Below the pieces are notes generated by a model. The model saw nothing but the letters and a program-made list of their open reading frames with translations, was not told the origin of the DNA and ran no database searches. A stretch of 64,000 nucleotides of DNA from Agarophyton chilense (Eukaryota; Rhodophyta; Florideophyceae; Gracilariales; Gracilariaceae): contig JARGXX010000012.1 in the NCBI GenBank assembly GCA_030374765.1, positions 434,001 to 498,000 of the forward strand. Direction: 5' to 3'. Positions 42,901 through 55,300 of the stretch are shown in pieces (the first letter of the stretch is position 1; every line of letters starts with the position of its first letter). A program made the translations under genes and the position numbers.

Positions 42901-44080
42901 TCCCATGGGAAACGATTTGTTTTGGTAATACCCGATAGGTTTAACAAAATTACACGAGCCCTACCTTTAGGGAAGATAACAGCCACGGATATCGCCACGG
43001 CATTTTTGTCCCACTGGGTATATCCCTATGGAATGCCACTCTACCTCCTCACGGATAATGGCACCCAGTTTGCATCCAAATTCTTTTAGCACTTTTGTGC
43101 TACCTTAGGTATCAAACATGTAAACACAACGGTATACCAACCGCAAACCAATGACCAAGCCGAACGATTCAACCGTACCCTTATAGACCGTTTGGAACAC
43201 TACGTATCGGAGCACCAACTGGACTGGGACGAATACGTTGAGCCACTGGTTTATGCCTACAACACGCAAGTGCACGCTTCCACGGGAACAGCACCTTTCG
43301 ATTAAACGCTAACGAGATCGCCACCGCCGATAGCTGTTGACCTTCAGGAGTCTATTCTACCCCAAGACAAAACCGAAGGAATGACTCTTACTCAGACCAA
43401 GTGCTACTCGCTCCGACGCATCAATAAAAATATCCGATCGGCTAGAGCTGTACTGACCAAAGCCCAACGGCGCTACAAGGTCAATTTGGACAAATGCGTC
43501 TGGAAAACACCTACCCTTTTGAAAGATGAATTGGTTTACCTGGACCGGCCACCAAAAGAAAGTGATGACGTCGAGGACACTACGCAAAAATTCCTACCCG
43601 GCTCGACGGAACCAAATAAAGTCCTTAAGGCCAATCAACACACATTACGATACTAATTGACGGCCTACTGGACACCGTCTCTATTTATCTGGTGACAAGA
43701 GCTCCCAGCTCCTCCGAACCACCCAATTTCCAGCCCTTTGGCCCAACGGAATCACCACGACCTCAGGTCGAGGCTCAAGCCCCCACAACTCTTAAGGCAA
43801 TATCCGCGGACCCAACTGTCCCCATAGACCCATTTGTCAATGCCAATGACGATGACCCATCTCTCCCAACCGACTCCGATTGATTTGCACCTCTGGACCC
43901 CACTCTCCTTCCGGAGGAGGAACACCAACAGGAATAATTCATTGAACGAACCATCTCCACCTGTCGAGGAGAAGATGGGATACTGCGCTATGGCGCCCAT
44001 TGGTTTGGCTATATCCCCAAAGAAGACACTTGGCAAAAGCCTCAAACCATTCCGCCTACTTTTTTCGCCAGCTATTGGAG
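39950..44080 (+). pseudogene. pol region of element 3 with chromodomain remnant (fossil)
   Basis: Protease context AVLDTGAGPN near 40130. RT blocks SCVDYRKLNAETTRDSYP near 41150 and FGLKNAPTIFQRVMD near 41360. An RNase H region lies near 41860-42200. Integrase has the zinc-binding module near 42660-42800, LTDNGTQFASKFF near 43050 and a QAERFN context near 43160. A chromodomain-like remnant lies near 43930-44080. It is heavily broken in many places. Confidence 0.83.
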
Positions 44081-44418
44081 CGAAATCGGCAGCACGAAGC
44101 GCAGCCTTCAGGGGGGGGACAGCCACTGGCCCGAATAATACCAAAACGCCTCCCAAAACGCCTCTCGATACGCCTCCCGACACGACAGTCCGCCATAGCT
44201 TCAACATCAGGTAACCACGTCAGTTTTCAGGCGACATCTGAGGTAGACCTGAGAAAGCTCTCAAGGTTTGGATGGCGTCCGGGGACACGCACGTTTGAGA
44301 AATACAGGATCGACTTTAGGAAAGCACAAACATTACTCCATTTTCCTAATTAGCAAAGGCCTAACAGCCCTCTCCATGACCTCAAGGTTTGCAAAAGCGC
44401 TCCAAAACCCAATAAGAC

Positions 44419-45156
44419 TCACTGAGGCGGTGCAGAGGTAACCCCGTCGTCCTCATTGGAACTTGCAGGAGCGAAAACAGGGCTAAAATCACCTGAGGAG
44501 CCTATTGTACCAACAGGACGGGCACCAGCGAGCCGAGCACGCTTCTTCAGCGGAGACTTACCTGAGAAACTATGGACACCCTTGGAAGCCTCCCGGTCGC
44601 TCAAATTTAGACCATACCTGGCATCCAAGTCGGCAGTAACCCTCTGGGACATCATTTGGGCATTCTGCTGCAGGAAATTGACCATAATGGTCTTCAGATC
44701 CTCACCCTGCTAGACAATCGAGACGTAGTGCGCTGAGAGACGCGCCCAGGAGCAAGCTTCCCTCAGGACTCTCGTAATTTCCATATAGGCAGCAACACCA
44801 ACGGTACGGCAGACATGACGGAGATCCGCGGCTGCCGCCGTGACCGAAGCAGAAAAATGCGGCAATGGAGAGGAAGGCGCGATTTCGACTCCCACAGTAG
44901 ACGTCTGAGCTATCAGATCACGTTCGGGACCAGCGGCTTCGACAGTAACCTCTACAGGAGGGACGTCCACTTGAGCGACGGGCGGCTCATATGAGAATTC
45001 ATCCTGAGGAGCAGCGCCTGGAGGAGCTGGAGGAGGGGAGGCGGTCGGGAACACAATATTGGACTCGACCGGAGGATTGACGCCCTCTACGGTTATGATG
45101 AAGGGATCTTCACCGAAGGACTCTCTATCGGGCATACCAGCAGGAACCAACGGCAT
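44419..45156 (-). CDS. Antisense ORF region of element 3, homologous to that of element 4
   Basis: Frames on the strand opposite to gag-pol encode a core shared with element 4: ITRVLREACSWARLSAHYVS, then QNAQMMSQRVTADLDARY, LNLSDREAS, KKRARLAG, and a matching C-terminus ending APPQ. The N-terminal part (acidic, Pro/Val/Glu-rich, about 100 residues) does not resemble element 4. The function is unknown; the conserved core looks helical, and a basic KKRAR patch could be a nuclear-localisation signal. As part of a broken LTR element it is treated as a fossil. Confidence 0.62.
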
Positions 45157-45240
45157 GGATCAGAATAAGGCTCCAAGCATAGAGGATCAAAACCACTGGC
45201 CTTCGGATACGTCTGTGTTGTCGAAAAACTATTCTTAGCA

Positions 45241-46482
45241 GCTAGATTAGTATGCGACAAGAAATCCGGAAAGAAATCTGCGAAAAATGACGGACTGCGG
45301 ATGCAGAAGCTATTTCTGTTATTATTTTAGAGTGCCAGCTAGTTTTGGCTTTCGATTCTTTATCACGATCCATCAAATTATGAATGGGAAACGAATTCAG
45401 AAGCCCCTGCTAGTTTGCCGCTAATATTTCGATGTCAAACGCTAGATGTGAATGAAAACAGTCTGGCTCAGACACCCTCATACCAACCCACATCACAGTG
45501 ATACCTCCCAGAACCACCATCAAAAATACGACCTGGCCTCGTGCACTCTCCCCCGGTATCCCTCATACTCCTCCCCACTCCCCGCAAACCCCGCTACAAA
45601 CTCTTCTTCCTCTTTCTCCTCTTTCCCATCAACCACCCTACTCCCAGCTTCATAAACCGTCCCACCTACCCTCCGAATCATCAATCTACACCACCCACCC
45701 ACACGCTTCACACCTCAACCCCGCCTGCCACCACTCTTCTGCCAAACACACATCTCATCCTCCACCTCCATAGGTTTGCCTCACAACTCTCTTCCTCCTC
45801 CCTCAACCCGCCGACGTCACCACCGCATACGCCACCATCATCTCTAATATCTCACACACATGTATCCCTTCACCACCTCCCCCATCGCTCTACCTCACAA
45901 CACAACCGCTACCTCCAACTCTCCTCCTCCTCCGCAGTTTATTCTCCGCAAACAACTCTTCCCAGTAGCGCGTTACCTGCTGCAGACGTTCCCAAACGCC
46001 CGAAACCAGCGGCGCACCTCGAAACACAATACAGATCGGCCCTAAACGGCCACAACCCCAAATGGCACGCGTTAAAACCGCTCCCACGCATTCAATTCCC
46101 CGCCATCTTATTCCACATCTAAACACCCCCGAACCCTGTATTCCAAATCGTTCTACCACTTTTGGCATTTCCATTAAATTTTCCCTCAGCCCTTCCCCCT
46201 TTCATTCATTTTATTCCCCTCTACGCTTCATACTTGCGCTTCTAACACCAATTAAACTCATTTTTCCTTCTTTAGCAGCCATCCCACGTCCGTCATTATT
46301 ATAAACAACATTGTTCCTTGTACTCATACCCATCTTCCCCTTTTCCTATCACCTTCTGCACCCCTTCCATCACTTGTACTCTGCAACACATTGTCTCCCA
46401 TATATTTCCTTTTGATGAAACACTACTCCATACTTTATATGAACGAAATACCCTTCACAACACATAAAACAACGCTCTAGAC
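45241..46482. other. Pyrimidine-rich low-complexity tract
   Basis: From about 45440 the plus strand is strongly C/T-rich (CCTCC, CACCC and CTCTTC runs). This opens long but low-complexity Pro/Ser/His/Thr frames on several frames at once, so none is accepted as a gene. The right end of element 3 is somewhere at its left edge. Confidence 0.5.
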
Positions 46483-46621
46483 ATGCCCTCTATCTTATTA
46501 CTAATACTCGCACTCCTCTACTTCAATAAACATCTCTTTTTGTCCATAAAAACACAACTACACCCTCTTTCTCGGGCTCTTCCCCATCACAACTACCACA
46601 GTTCATCTCTCAGATCTAAAA

Positions 46622-47317
46622 TTGGTCTTTCCAAACTCTCACACTCAAAGACAGATCCTCCTCCATCATGACGTTTCAGCCACCATCGACTTTAACATTA
46701 TTTCTCACATAACTTTCCTCAGTTTCAACAATTGCCTGAAGCTCGAATTCTGCAAGGACACCAACAACTCACATGTTTCAGGAGCCTGCTCTATTCTAAC
46801 CAATGCATTGAAAGCAGAAATGACCCAAATCGACCAGCTACTGCCCCAGAACCACTCTGACCACCGATTCTTAGAAAACCCATTCCTACTGCGTGACCTT
46901 CCACACCTTCGCCATGTATCCATATACAATTGTTCTTCTGAATCCAATTCCGAAATTCCCTTCCATATGGCTAGTCTTCCTCCCCTAATATTCTTCGCCG
47001 TCCTTCTATCCTTCGCCATCGGGGCTCTCTATAGTGTTTTGAAACCTCTGCTCATCATTTCTCTTCTCTCCGGCCATTATTCTTGTGAAATAGAGACCGG
47101 ACATACCCTAATGTATAGATTCATCGATACAGTACTCTATATCATGCTATTCGACTTTGCCTTCGCCCTTCACAACCGCTTCTTTGGATCCCTCTCTTCC
47201 TGTCCGATGAACCCCACAAAGCACTGCAGCAGATTGAGTACAATCGCCGATAGAATCGCGGGCATTGCCCTAGTTGGGACTCCTCGCCCTGAACGCCATC
47301 ATTTTTGCCGCCTATGA
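46622..47317 (+). CDS. Possible membrane protein, upstream block (unrecognised)
   Basis: A 231-residue frame. After a polar N-terminal half (CLKLEFCKDTNNSHVSGACS, LLRDLPHLRHVSIYNC) come two strongly hydrophobic stretches, SLPPLIFFAVLLSFAIGALY continuing into KPLLIISLL, and FIDTVLYIMLFDFAFALH, which look like membrane segments. No family is recognised. The local pyrimidine bias favours hydrophobic codons (Phe, Leu, Ser), so part of this may be compositional. The next frame (47305-47805) overlaps by a few bases and may belong to the same gene. Confidence 0.38.
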   Translation: MVFPNSHTQRQILLHHDVSATIDFNIISHITFLSFNNCLKLEFCKDTNNSHVSGACSILTNALKAEMTQIDQLLPQNHSDHRFLENPFLLRDLPHLRHVSIYNCSSESNSEIPFHMASLPPLIFFAVLLSFAIGALYSVLKPLLIISLLSGHYSCEIETGHTLMYRFIDTVLYIMLFDFAFALHNRFFGSLSSCPMNPTKHCSRLSTIADRIAGIALVGTPRPERHHFCRL

Positions 47318-47805
47318 TCTCAGATCCACCCTCTTTCTCTCTCTTTCTCTCCTTTCCTCTATACAGACCCCCCTCCATCGCCTTCTTTCCCAGCGGCTTC
47401 TTCTTCGCTTTCACACACTACCTTGTCGACAGGTTCACTGACTACTTTCTCACAGGCCAGGCTTTCAACAACAGAGTCCCTCTACCTTACTCCCCACTCT
47501 CTTCCTCCGACATCATCTACATCTGCCGACCAACCGCCTTGGAGTCCCTCCGAAGAGCATTCGTCATGGAAGACATCTTTTGCTCCGTGCGCCCCTTCCT
47601 CAACGAAGTAGTCAGCGTCTTCTCGACACACTTTTCTTTCGAGTCCATCACTCCTTCTGGTTTCTCCACCTACAAAGATTTTCCACCCCTTCTTGCAAAA
47701 ACTCTATTCATTCTCCTCCTCTTCTGCTCCAGCGCTATCGATTATGAACTGAAGTACAAGTTCAAGCGATACATTGCAGCAATCGGAAACCCCTCAGACC
47801 ATTGA
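47305..47805 (+). CDS. Possible membrane protein, downstream block (unrecognised)
   Basis: A 166-residue frame overlapping the previous one. It has a hydrophobic N-terminal segment (FSLFLSFPLYRPPSIAFFPS), a mixed middle that looks like real protein (ALESLRRAFVMEDIFCSVRP), and a further hydrophobic stretch (LLAKTLFILLLFCSSAIDYE) ending in a basic tail (KYKFKRYIAAIG). No known family. It may be the C-terminal part of the same multi-pass protein as 46622-47317. Confidence 0.38.
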   Translation: MPPMISDPPSFSLFLSFPLYRPPSIAFFPSGFFFAFTHYLVDRFTDYFLTGQAFNNRVPLPYSPLSSSDIIYICRPTALESLRRAFVMEDIFCSVRPFLNEVVSVFSTHFSFESITPSGFSTYKDFPPLLAKTLFILLLFCSSAIDYELKYKFKRYIAAIGNPSDH

Positions 47806-48399
47806 CCTCACACCTCCTCCCCTACGAATAACTTTTTAGTCGAGTACAAGAACAATAAATAACATAGGTCTATTGTAACGATACAGTTCTTCACTCTACA
47901 CTGTTCAGCTGATTACATATCTCTCTTCTATAGAAAAATAGATATAATTTATGAGCGAAGTGCGGGCGGCGCTAGATATTCAAACGTACCGGTTGAGCCA
48001 ATTACGAAAAGCAGATATAGATGACTAAGTATGGGAGAAGAGCAAAGACAATGACGCATACGCTACCATTGAGATACGAATCTACATATGGCGTTGCCTG
48101 CTTCGGAAGAAACGCAAAGGTTTTGGATCAAAACTGAAGACACAAATACCTGTGGACGGGTTTGCGTCGATACCAAGGATCTTCCTTACTGTATTATTTT
48201 ATAACAACTCAGGTCCATAGTTTCTGCTAGACTTCATATATCGTCTGCCTACATTGGAGAGGAGGGGCTTTTGACTCTGGTGAATAACAGCAAAAAGGCC
48301 CGAATCGCCGCCTCCAGGGGATGAAGCAGAAGCAGATGACTGTAAAGAAAAGAACGAAAGAAGAACACTGTTGGGCTAGGAGAGCTGCATGTTGGAATA
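47806..48399. other. Stretch without a recognised gene
   Basis: AT-rich and unstructured to the eye. The Pro/Ser-rich minus-strand frame at 48249-48575 is an antisense shadow of the next ORF. Confidence 0.4.
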
Positions 48400-48966
48400 A
48401 TGGCTACAAATGGAGGAGGAAATGGGGGCGGAGGACCGGAAGACAGATTAAGTGAAGAGATGAGGACTCGCGTCAAAGCTTTGGGAGACTCGTTAAGAGA
48501 AAGTTTGTATACATGCAAAACGGAGGTAGTGATTGATAATGGCGGCGTATCTTGTAGTGCTTCTGACGGTGGCATTCCGCTTGCAATCGTTGTTATTTTT
48601 CGGAATAGGATGAAAATGGCCGGGCTTTTAATGGGAGATTATGTCGAAGGAATTGTGGACTGCTTGGCCAAAAAAAATGTGACAATGTATCGAAACCAAA
48701 ATGATCTGCAACACAGAGTAGATGTGCTCGAGAAGCAGCTCATGGAGGAAGTTCATATTCAGGCACAGCTGGCAAACAAGGGGGCCAGAATGAGCGGTGG
48801 CCAAGCCGGAGCAGGTGGACAAGGCGATGCGACTATAAACTTTTTTGCCGGTGACTGCAGGGAAGAGAAACGGTACAGAAGACAAAGTGGATTTTTTAGA
48901 GCGATGTACTCATCTCAAGAAGAGACGCAGGTTACTATATGGGTGGTCATTGTTGATGAGGATTGA
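48400..48966 (+). CDS. Unrecognised Gly-rich/coiled-coil protein
   Basis: A 188-residue frame starting at ATG 48400. A Gly/Asn-rich N-terminus (NGGGNGGGG) is followed by a helical region (DRLSEEMRTRVKALGDSLRE), a hydrophobic patch (GIPLAIVVIF), a likely coiled coil (NDLQHRVDVLEKQLMEEVHI) and another Gly-rich linker (GGQAGAGGQG). No known family. It is on the strand opposite to the decayed gene whose tail lies at 49119-49325. Confidence 0.42.
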   Translation: MATNGGGNGGGGPEDRLSEEMRTRVKALGDSLRESLYTCKTEVVIDNGGVSCSASDGGIPLAIVVIFRNRMKMAGLLMGDYVEGIVDCLAKKNVTMYRNQNDLQHRVDVLEKQLMEEVHIQAQLANKGARMSGGQAGAGGQGDATINFFAGDCREEKRYRRQSGFFRAMYSSQEETQVTIWVVIVDED

Positions 48967-49118
48967 AGGATACCACTCCTAGCCCCTAAGCACTATGTGA
49001 ACCAACTTGAATTGGAACAGTGCTTCATTTACAGAGTCTTTCATTGCTCTCCACTCTTAAAAAGTACTTCTCATCACTAATTCTCCTTACTCAATTTCGG
49101 TTTCAAGCTTTCAGAAAT

Positions 49119-49325
49119 CTATTGGACACCACTTTGCCCTTTCGGGGTCGGAAGAGTTACAGGGATAGAAGAAACAGTGGAAAGAACAGGACCAGGAACA
49201 GGAGGTTGGAAGTCCACATCAAACGATTTTCCCAGCTTCTTCTTCAACTGCGTGAGCCTCTTCGATATCTTTCCTTCCCACATTGCACGAGTGGCCGCCC
49301 TTTCCAGTCGGGCGGTATGTCTAGT
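49119..49325 (-). pseudogene. C-terminal tail of an unknown minus-strand gene, cut by element 4
   Basis: Reading leftward from the element 4 insertion at 49325, an open frame continues to a stop at 49119. It has a basic helix (ERAATRAMWEGKISKRLTQL, KKKLGKS) and a Pro/Val/Thr-rich end. On the other side of element 4 (58176 on, same strand) an open frame also runs up to the insertion point, so one gene was probably split. No family is recognised. Confidence 0.5.
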
Positions 49326-49772
49326 TGTGAAGGAGCGATAATACCGGTTGAGCCCAGTAAGCCGCCGGGCCCTGAAGTATTTGGCAGGTGACACGTGTAC
49401 GGGTCGACCTCAGGTGGACTCATGTAGATTATTAATATAATTTAATTAGTGTAATAGATTAACAATACAGTGCCAGGGCGATCTCAGCGCCTCGCCAGTA
49501 CTATTTACTTGGCTCGAGTGACGCTTCTTCCTTAGAGTACGGTAGGCACCGTTAGAGTACTAAATAACCCCCTTTGGTATATTAGTTCCACCCATTGGTC
49601 TTCAAGCCATCGTTTCCGTAGCTCCAACCTGTAGGACTACTAAGTAAACGCCAGCCTATTGCGCCAAGTACTTTAGGAGTGCCGCCGTCAAGGATTCGAA
49701 CCTTAGGACCCGCTCCACCACGCTACCACCGGTCGAGACCCGTACGCTGACTTAACCCGTCATCGCGTTACA
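49326..49772 (+). repeat. 5' LTR of element 4
   Basis: It starts TGTGAAGGAG and ends GCGTTACA. On the minus strand it has the tRNA-like stretch, with B-box at 49692-49702 and A-box-like motif at 49718-49728. A primer-binding site TGGTCTCCCGACTTAG follows at about 49776. Confidence 0.93.
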
Positions 49773-49889
49773 TTTTGGTCTCCCGACTTAGAAACCTTTG
49801 AAATAATTGAACGGACCACTGGAACGAAGAATTATCCAAATTCTAACCTTTGGTTTAATTCCCCAACGGACCAGAAGTACAGAAGCAAC

Positions 49890-52000
49890 CACCATTATGG
49901 ATGCAGGAAACACACCCAACCGACCCAACCATAGGACTCCTACGGCAGGATGAAGTGCGACTGCAAGGCCGGCGATGTCGCCTGACTCTCAGGTTGATAC
50001 CGCTAGCGACCGGAGGAGCACAGGGAGCCATCCACAAGAAGTACTGACCCCACTGGATAACACTGAAAGGATTCGCTGAGAACCCACAGGGGCAGCGTGT
50101 TTACGAGAACGCCTCACCAGGGCCACCTTCAGGCCAGGGACACCTCAAGGAGAATCCCCCCAGACCGAAGGAATTCGAGAAAACCTGCCCGCAGGTCTTG
50201 CAGACCTTCTCTGGTCCTGTCTCCGTGAGCTCTGCTCAACCCCCGTGGATTCCATTATGGACGTTCGACTCGATACGACAATCGCTGCCCACACGGATTA
50301 TCTCATCGCTCGAATCGTCCGGAAGGTATTGGAGTTTGACTTATTCAAAGACTCCCTCCTACAGGCCATTCAAGGAGCCGTCAACGGCCAGGCAGGCGAT
50401 TTGGTCCCTAGGACCACCCCACCACAAATTACCCATCCGGTCCCCATATGGCAACCACCTACCGAACTCCCAGGAGCGGCGAAATTATCCGCCCCTCGCC
50501 GGGAATACCATCAGGAAAACCCCATGGTGGGCCAGTCTAGCGGAAGAGAAGCTCCTGGTCTAGATGAGAGACAGGTTGCCCATCAGGAGACTTCAAGGGA
50601 AGGACAAGCGAAGAGCAGAAGAGAAGCTCCGCGTCTAGAAGGGAGACAACTTGCCCCACCCGACGGATTATAGGAGGTACAGCGACTTCAGGGCTCCATC
50701 GGATCCGATAGAGAGATCGATCCTTTAGGTCCCCATTCCGCTGGAAAGAAGCGAAGAAACCGCAGGAGAAAGAAGAAGAGAAGGAGTAAAAGAAAATACC
50801 ATTCGGACACGAGTGATTCCGATTCGGACACAACCGAAACGACCGACTCGTACGTAGATGAGGCTGCCGTTCGAGGCCTCAAACCACTGACAACAACCAA
50901 CAAACTTTTCCTCAAGGTTCTAGACTACCGGATCTATCGATTGGCCGACAGATCCCCGAAATACTCTGGTTCGGTGGCTCGCAGAGTTGCCAAATGGGCC
51001 AAACGGATGCAACCAACCACTTCTACCAAGTTCTCGGGTTCCGATCCCATTGCTGTCTTTTGGTTTCTCATTTTGTTCCGTACGGCTTGCGATCAGAACG
51101 GTGTCCACGAAGGCGCCACTCTGTACCTTTTCCAATTCTTCCTCACAGGACAGGCGCGTGAGCGAGTGGTTTCGAAGATGTTTGGCACAACTGACCTCAC
51201 GGATGCTCAAGACCGTGAGCTCCTCAGGTAATACCCTCAGGTTGTTCACTACCTCTTGGAAACTTACGCCACGGATGATGTTAAAATGTATGCCCACCAG
51301 GAAGTTATATCCTTTAGGCAGAGCTCCAACATGACCGAATCGGCTTTTGCAGACGACCTATGGAGGAGGTCTTACCGATGTGGAAACTTGTTCTCCGAAG
51401 GACGGCTTAAACGCCAGTTCATCACGGGACTGCTGCCTGCCATTCAGACACATGTGCGCAATTACCACACGGAAAACCCGCAATACCCCTCCCGAAGGCT
51501 CGATACCTACGCCGAGGTTTATGGCAAAACCTAAAAGACCTACAGGCGCAACAATGATATAACCAGAGGACACGCAAATCCATTGCGTAAACATAACCAA
51601 GCTCATTTGGGTAGCTCCACGGAGTCGGACATGGATTCATCACTCCATTACACTGACTCGAGAAATATCCTCGCGGTTACTTTCAGTGCCTCTTCGTCCA
51701 AGCCCCCATCGTATACCTCCCAGGGAACTACAGCGACCACTGGACCACCCACACCCAAGTATTCTCCCTTTCCGCTCCGCAAGGTTGTTTTTGTTCGCTC
51801 CCCAAGGGCCTGTTTCCTCTGCCTGTCACTGACCCAACCTTGTGACTGTACGAGTTATCTGCCTGAGGACGCAAGAAAAACCATCGTAGCCCTAAGGGAA
51901 GAGAATTACTGGGTGCGGAGATCCGAAGGAATGCATCACAGAGCACAGAACCACAGGGACCCCTGGAAGCTCATGCTATGACACGCCTCCGGGCATTCCG
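49890..52000 (+). pseudogene. gag region of element 4 (fossil)
   Basis: An N-terminal Thr/Arg/Pro-rich part, then a basic stretch near 50740-50800 (KKRRNRRRKKKRRSK), a capsid-like domain near 50980-51530 (TLYLFQFFLTGQARERVVSK, KLYPLG-type region), and a Cys-rich tail near 51800-51860 (ACFLCLSLTQPCDC). The whole matches elements 1 and 3. Broken. Confidence 0.75.
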
Positions 52001-52319
52001 ATCAAAGCCCCACAGGTCCACACCATTGTAGATCCTGCGGACGGCCCCGTGGAAGAACCATGTCCTCAGGAAGAAACGGAAACCCCATCGGAAAACTCCT
52101 AGAGGGACGACTCGAGGCAAATCCTCCCTCTTTAAGCCCCTGCCTCAACCAATTTGACGGTCATGAGCCAAAGAGCTCCTTACCTCCAAATACAAACCAC
52201 CCACAATGGACCACTCAGGATGAAACACAATAGGAACACAATAAAGACCCGTCTGTATCCTCAGGAAAGAGAACTATAAGGTTCGAGTAACCGTACGACT
52301 TCGTTCCAACAACTCCCGA

Positions 52320-55300
52320 GTGACCACAGCTGAATTGGACACAGGCGCTGGTCCCAACTTGGTCCATCCTAAGCTGGTCCCACTGGGTTGGCAAGATTTC
52401 GTTCAGGCAAGGAAGACCCCAAGGATTACCGATGCGTCTGGTAGACCAATAAACATTAAAGGGATAGTACCACTTTACCTCCAGGCAGGACAATTCAAAG
52501 TCCGCACGTGGTTACTTGTATGTCCTAACTTAGGAGCAGAAGCAATCCGAGGGACCTCCTTTATCGACCGATACATTAAGGCCATTTTTCCAGGCCTTAA
52601 GAAAGTCACGTTTTACCGGGCACCTTCCATCTTCATAACTGGTGCAACCCCAGGGCCAGAATCTAACCGCAAACGAGCGGATGTCTCCGAAAACACGAAG
52701 TCCAGTAAGGTTCGCCTGTCAAAGGCTATAACGACACCGCCGATGACCCAGATCGCTGTATCGGTCCATTCCCAGTCTACAGGTCTCGTAACGATTCAGA
52801 AACACCCGAAAACGGTTCTGAAGCATTACCTTGATGGCCAATGGAGTAATGGACATCCACCCCAACAGGTCCTTTAGGACACAATCAGCAACTCCCGAGA
52901 TAAACCCGTTCGGTTACCTAAAGCTACAGTGATTGGTATCAATCTACCCACGCCTGTGGCCATTATAGAGACCCAGATGGATAATCTTGCGACGCCTACT
53001 CCCGACGAGGACGTCGACTCTTGAGAGGGGATGGTCGCCATCGGCGAAGAATTCGAATCTTATAGGCTCCAGGTACTTGATCTCCTCAGGGAATACCAGG
53101 CCATGTGGTCAGGTAGATTGGGGACAATCAGAGCCACTACACACCGCATTGACCTTCAGGATGATGCTAGACCACAGTTCCAGCACCCATACCGAACCGG
53201 CCTTAAAGGTAGGGAAAAGGTTTCCGACCAGATGGAAAAGATGCACAAAGCTCAAGTCATAGAGCCGGTGCCTCCAAACCAATCCGAATGGGCAAGTTCC
53301 CTTGTCCTCGTAGCTAAGAAGGATGGCTCCGTCAGGTCCTGTGTCGACTACAGGAAGCTGAACGCAGAAACCAAGAGGGACTCATACCCGATACCCCGCA
53401 TGGACGACTATCTATATTCCTTAGGCGAAGCAGACGTATTTACCACACTGGACGCTAACTCGGGACATTGGCAAATCCCTTTGGCCGAAGACGCGAGAGC
53501 TCTGACAACCTTTACCACCCATGAAGGTCTGTTCAGGTTTACTCGCCTGCCCTTTGGTTTGAATAATGCCTAAGCCACGTTCCAACGGGTAATGTACATT
53601 ATACTGTCCAGAGTCTAATGGAAGTTCGCCCTGGTCTATTTGGATGACGTTATAATCTTCTCACGGACCGTAAAGGAACCCCTTCGCCACGTGAAGAAGG
53701 TGCTAACAATCTTACAGGACGCTGGAGTAACACTGAAGCTCCGCAAATGCGCTTTCTTCCAGGCCTCAGTGGACTATCTCGTTCACGTCGTCCTCCCTGG
53801 AAAGGTAAAGGTGGCCACACAAACAACGAATGGGATTCGCCAGGCTAAGCCTCCTCGGACCCACACAGAACTACGATCCTTCGTGGGCTTGTGCAAAGTT
53901 TACCGACGGTTAGTCCAAGGGTTTGCCAAGATCTCGGCCCCTCTAAACGTGATGCTGAAGAAGGGAACACGTTCGGAGTTCGAAGCCCTTACGTACGATC
54001 AGAACAAAGCATTTCAGACCCTTAAGGACAAATTGGTGAACCCACCCATATTGGCCTTACCAGAGCCCGATAGGCCTTTCGTCCTGGACAAAGACGCCTC
54101 AGATGTCCAGGTTGGTTGTGCACTGCTACAGGAACAAGAATCACCGAAGGACTATCGACCTATTGGCTACTGGAACAGAACGCTCACCAGCGCGGAGCGT
54201 AACTACAGTACGACCGACAAGGAATGTCTAGCCATCGTATGGTCCGTATTGACACTCCATCCGTACCTCTAGAGAACCAGATTTATAATTAGGACAGACC
54301 ATGATTCACTCCGCTGGCTTCTCAATATGACCGATGCATCGAGTCGCCTCGCTAGGTGGCGTCTCAGGCTGTCAGAATATGACTACGAGATAACCTATAG
54401 ACCAGGCATCAAGCACCAGGCAGCAGATGACCTGTCGCAAATCATTACCGACGGAACTGATGACACCCCATTGGATGACCTAATTCCCACCCCCTTTACA
54501 GATGACGGACCTCAGGACTACACGGAAACAGATGACCTTATGGGTAAGGTGCAATCGGAGGATCCCGAGGTAAAGAAAAACGAAGTACACCTATTGGACT
54601 GGGAGACAGTACCGCCGAATTCGGCACGACCTCAGGTTACTGCGATAACCCCGGAGGAAAAAGAGCTCCTCCATATAACTATTGAGGAACTCCTACAGGC
54701 GCAAGTCGAAGACGAATACTGCAAGGAAACAGCCCAATTGGGAGAAACCCCAGGACGCCTGTTCGACTATGACCGATTTGGACTACTATGTCGCCGCTCA
54801 CCGCTGGATGGCGCACTCCAACGGGTAATACCAACTTCGATAAGGGCGCGATTCCTATACCTCGCCCATTTCCTCCGCATGGCTGGCCATCCTGGAGCCC
54901 GACGAATGTACCAGACCCTAAAGAAGTTCTTCTACTGGCCACTAATGGCGCAGGATCTATGGAAAACCGCACGGAACTGTGCATCGTGCGCACAGATCCG
55001 AGGGTCTCACGCCAACCATTAGGCCAAACTGAAGCTCTTCCCCGCCGCAGGTCCAATTGAATTTGTCGCAATCGATATACTTGGGCCTTTGCCTAAATCG
55101 TCCCGTGGGAAACGCTTTGTTTTGGTTGTAACCGATAGGTTTACCAAACTTACCCGAGCCCTACCCCTAGGGAAGACAACGGCCACGGCTGTCGCCACGG
55201 CCTTCTTGTCCCACTGGTTATATCCATATGGCATGCCACTCTACCTCTTTACGGATAACGGCAGCCAGTTTGTATCCAAATTCTTCTCGCATGTCTGTGC

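Larger units (their letters stand above)
37194..45240 (+). mobile_element. Chromovirus (Ty3/gypsy) LTR element 3, old, without visible 3' LTR
   Basis: It belongs to the same family as elements 1 and 4. The 5' LTR (about 37194-37637) is strongly diverged but alignable. Gag, protease, RT, RNase H, integrase and a chromodomain remnant follow in order, then an antisense ORF (44419-45156). No second LTR was found before 49.3 kb, so the right end is truncated; the boundary at about 45.2 kb is approximate. It is heavily broken, with well over a dozen interruptions, and looks the oldest of the LTR copies here. Confidence 0.85.

Noticed and set aside
45541-46122. 193-residue Pro/Ser/His-rich ORF
   Set aside because: Low-complexity product of the pyrimidine-rich tract; other frames there are equally open.
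45157-49325. A 3' LTR for element 3
   Set aside because: No block matching the family LTR was found before the 5' LTR of element 4, which has its own partner at 57729-58175.
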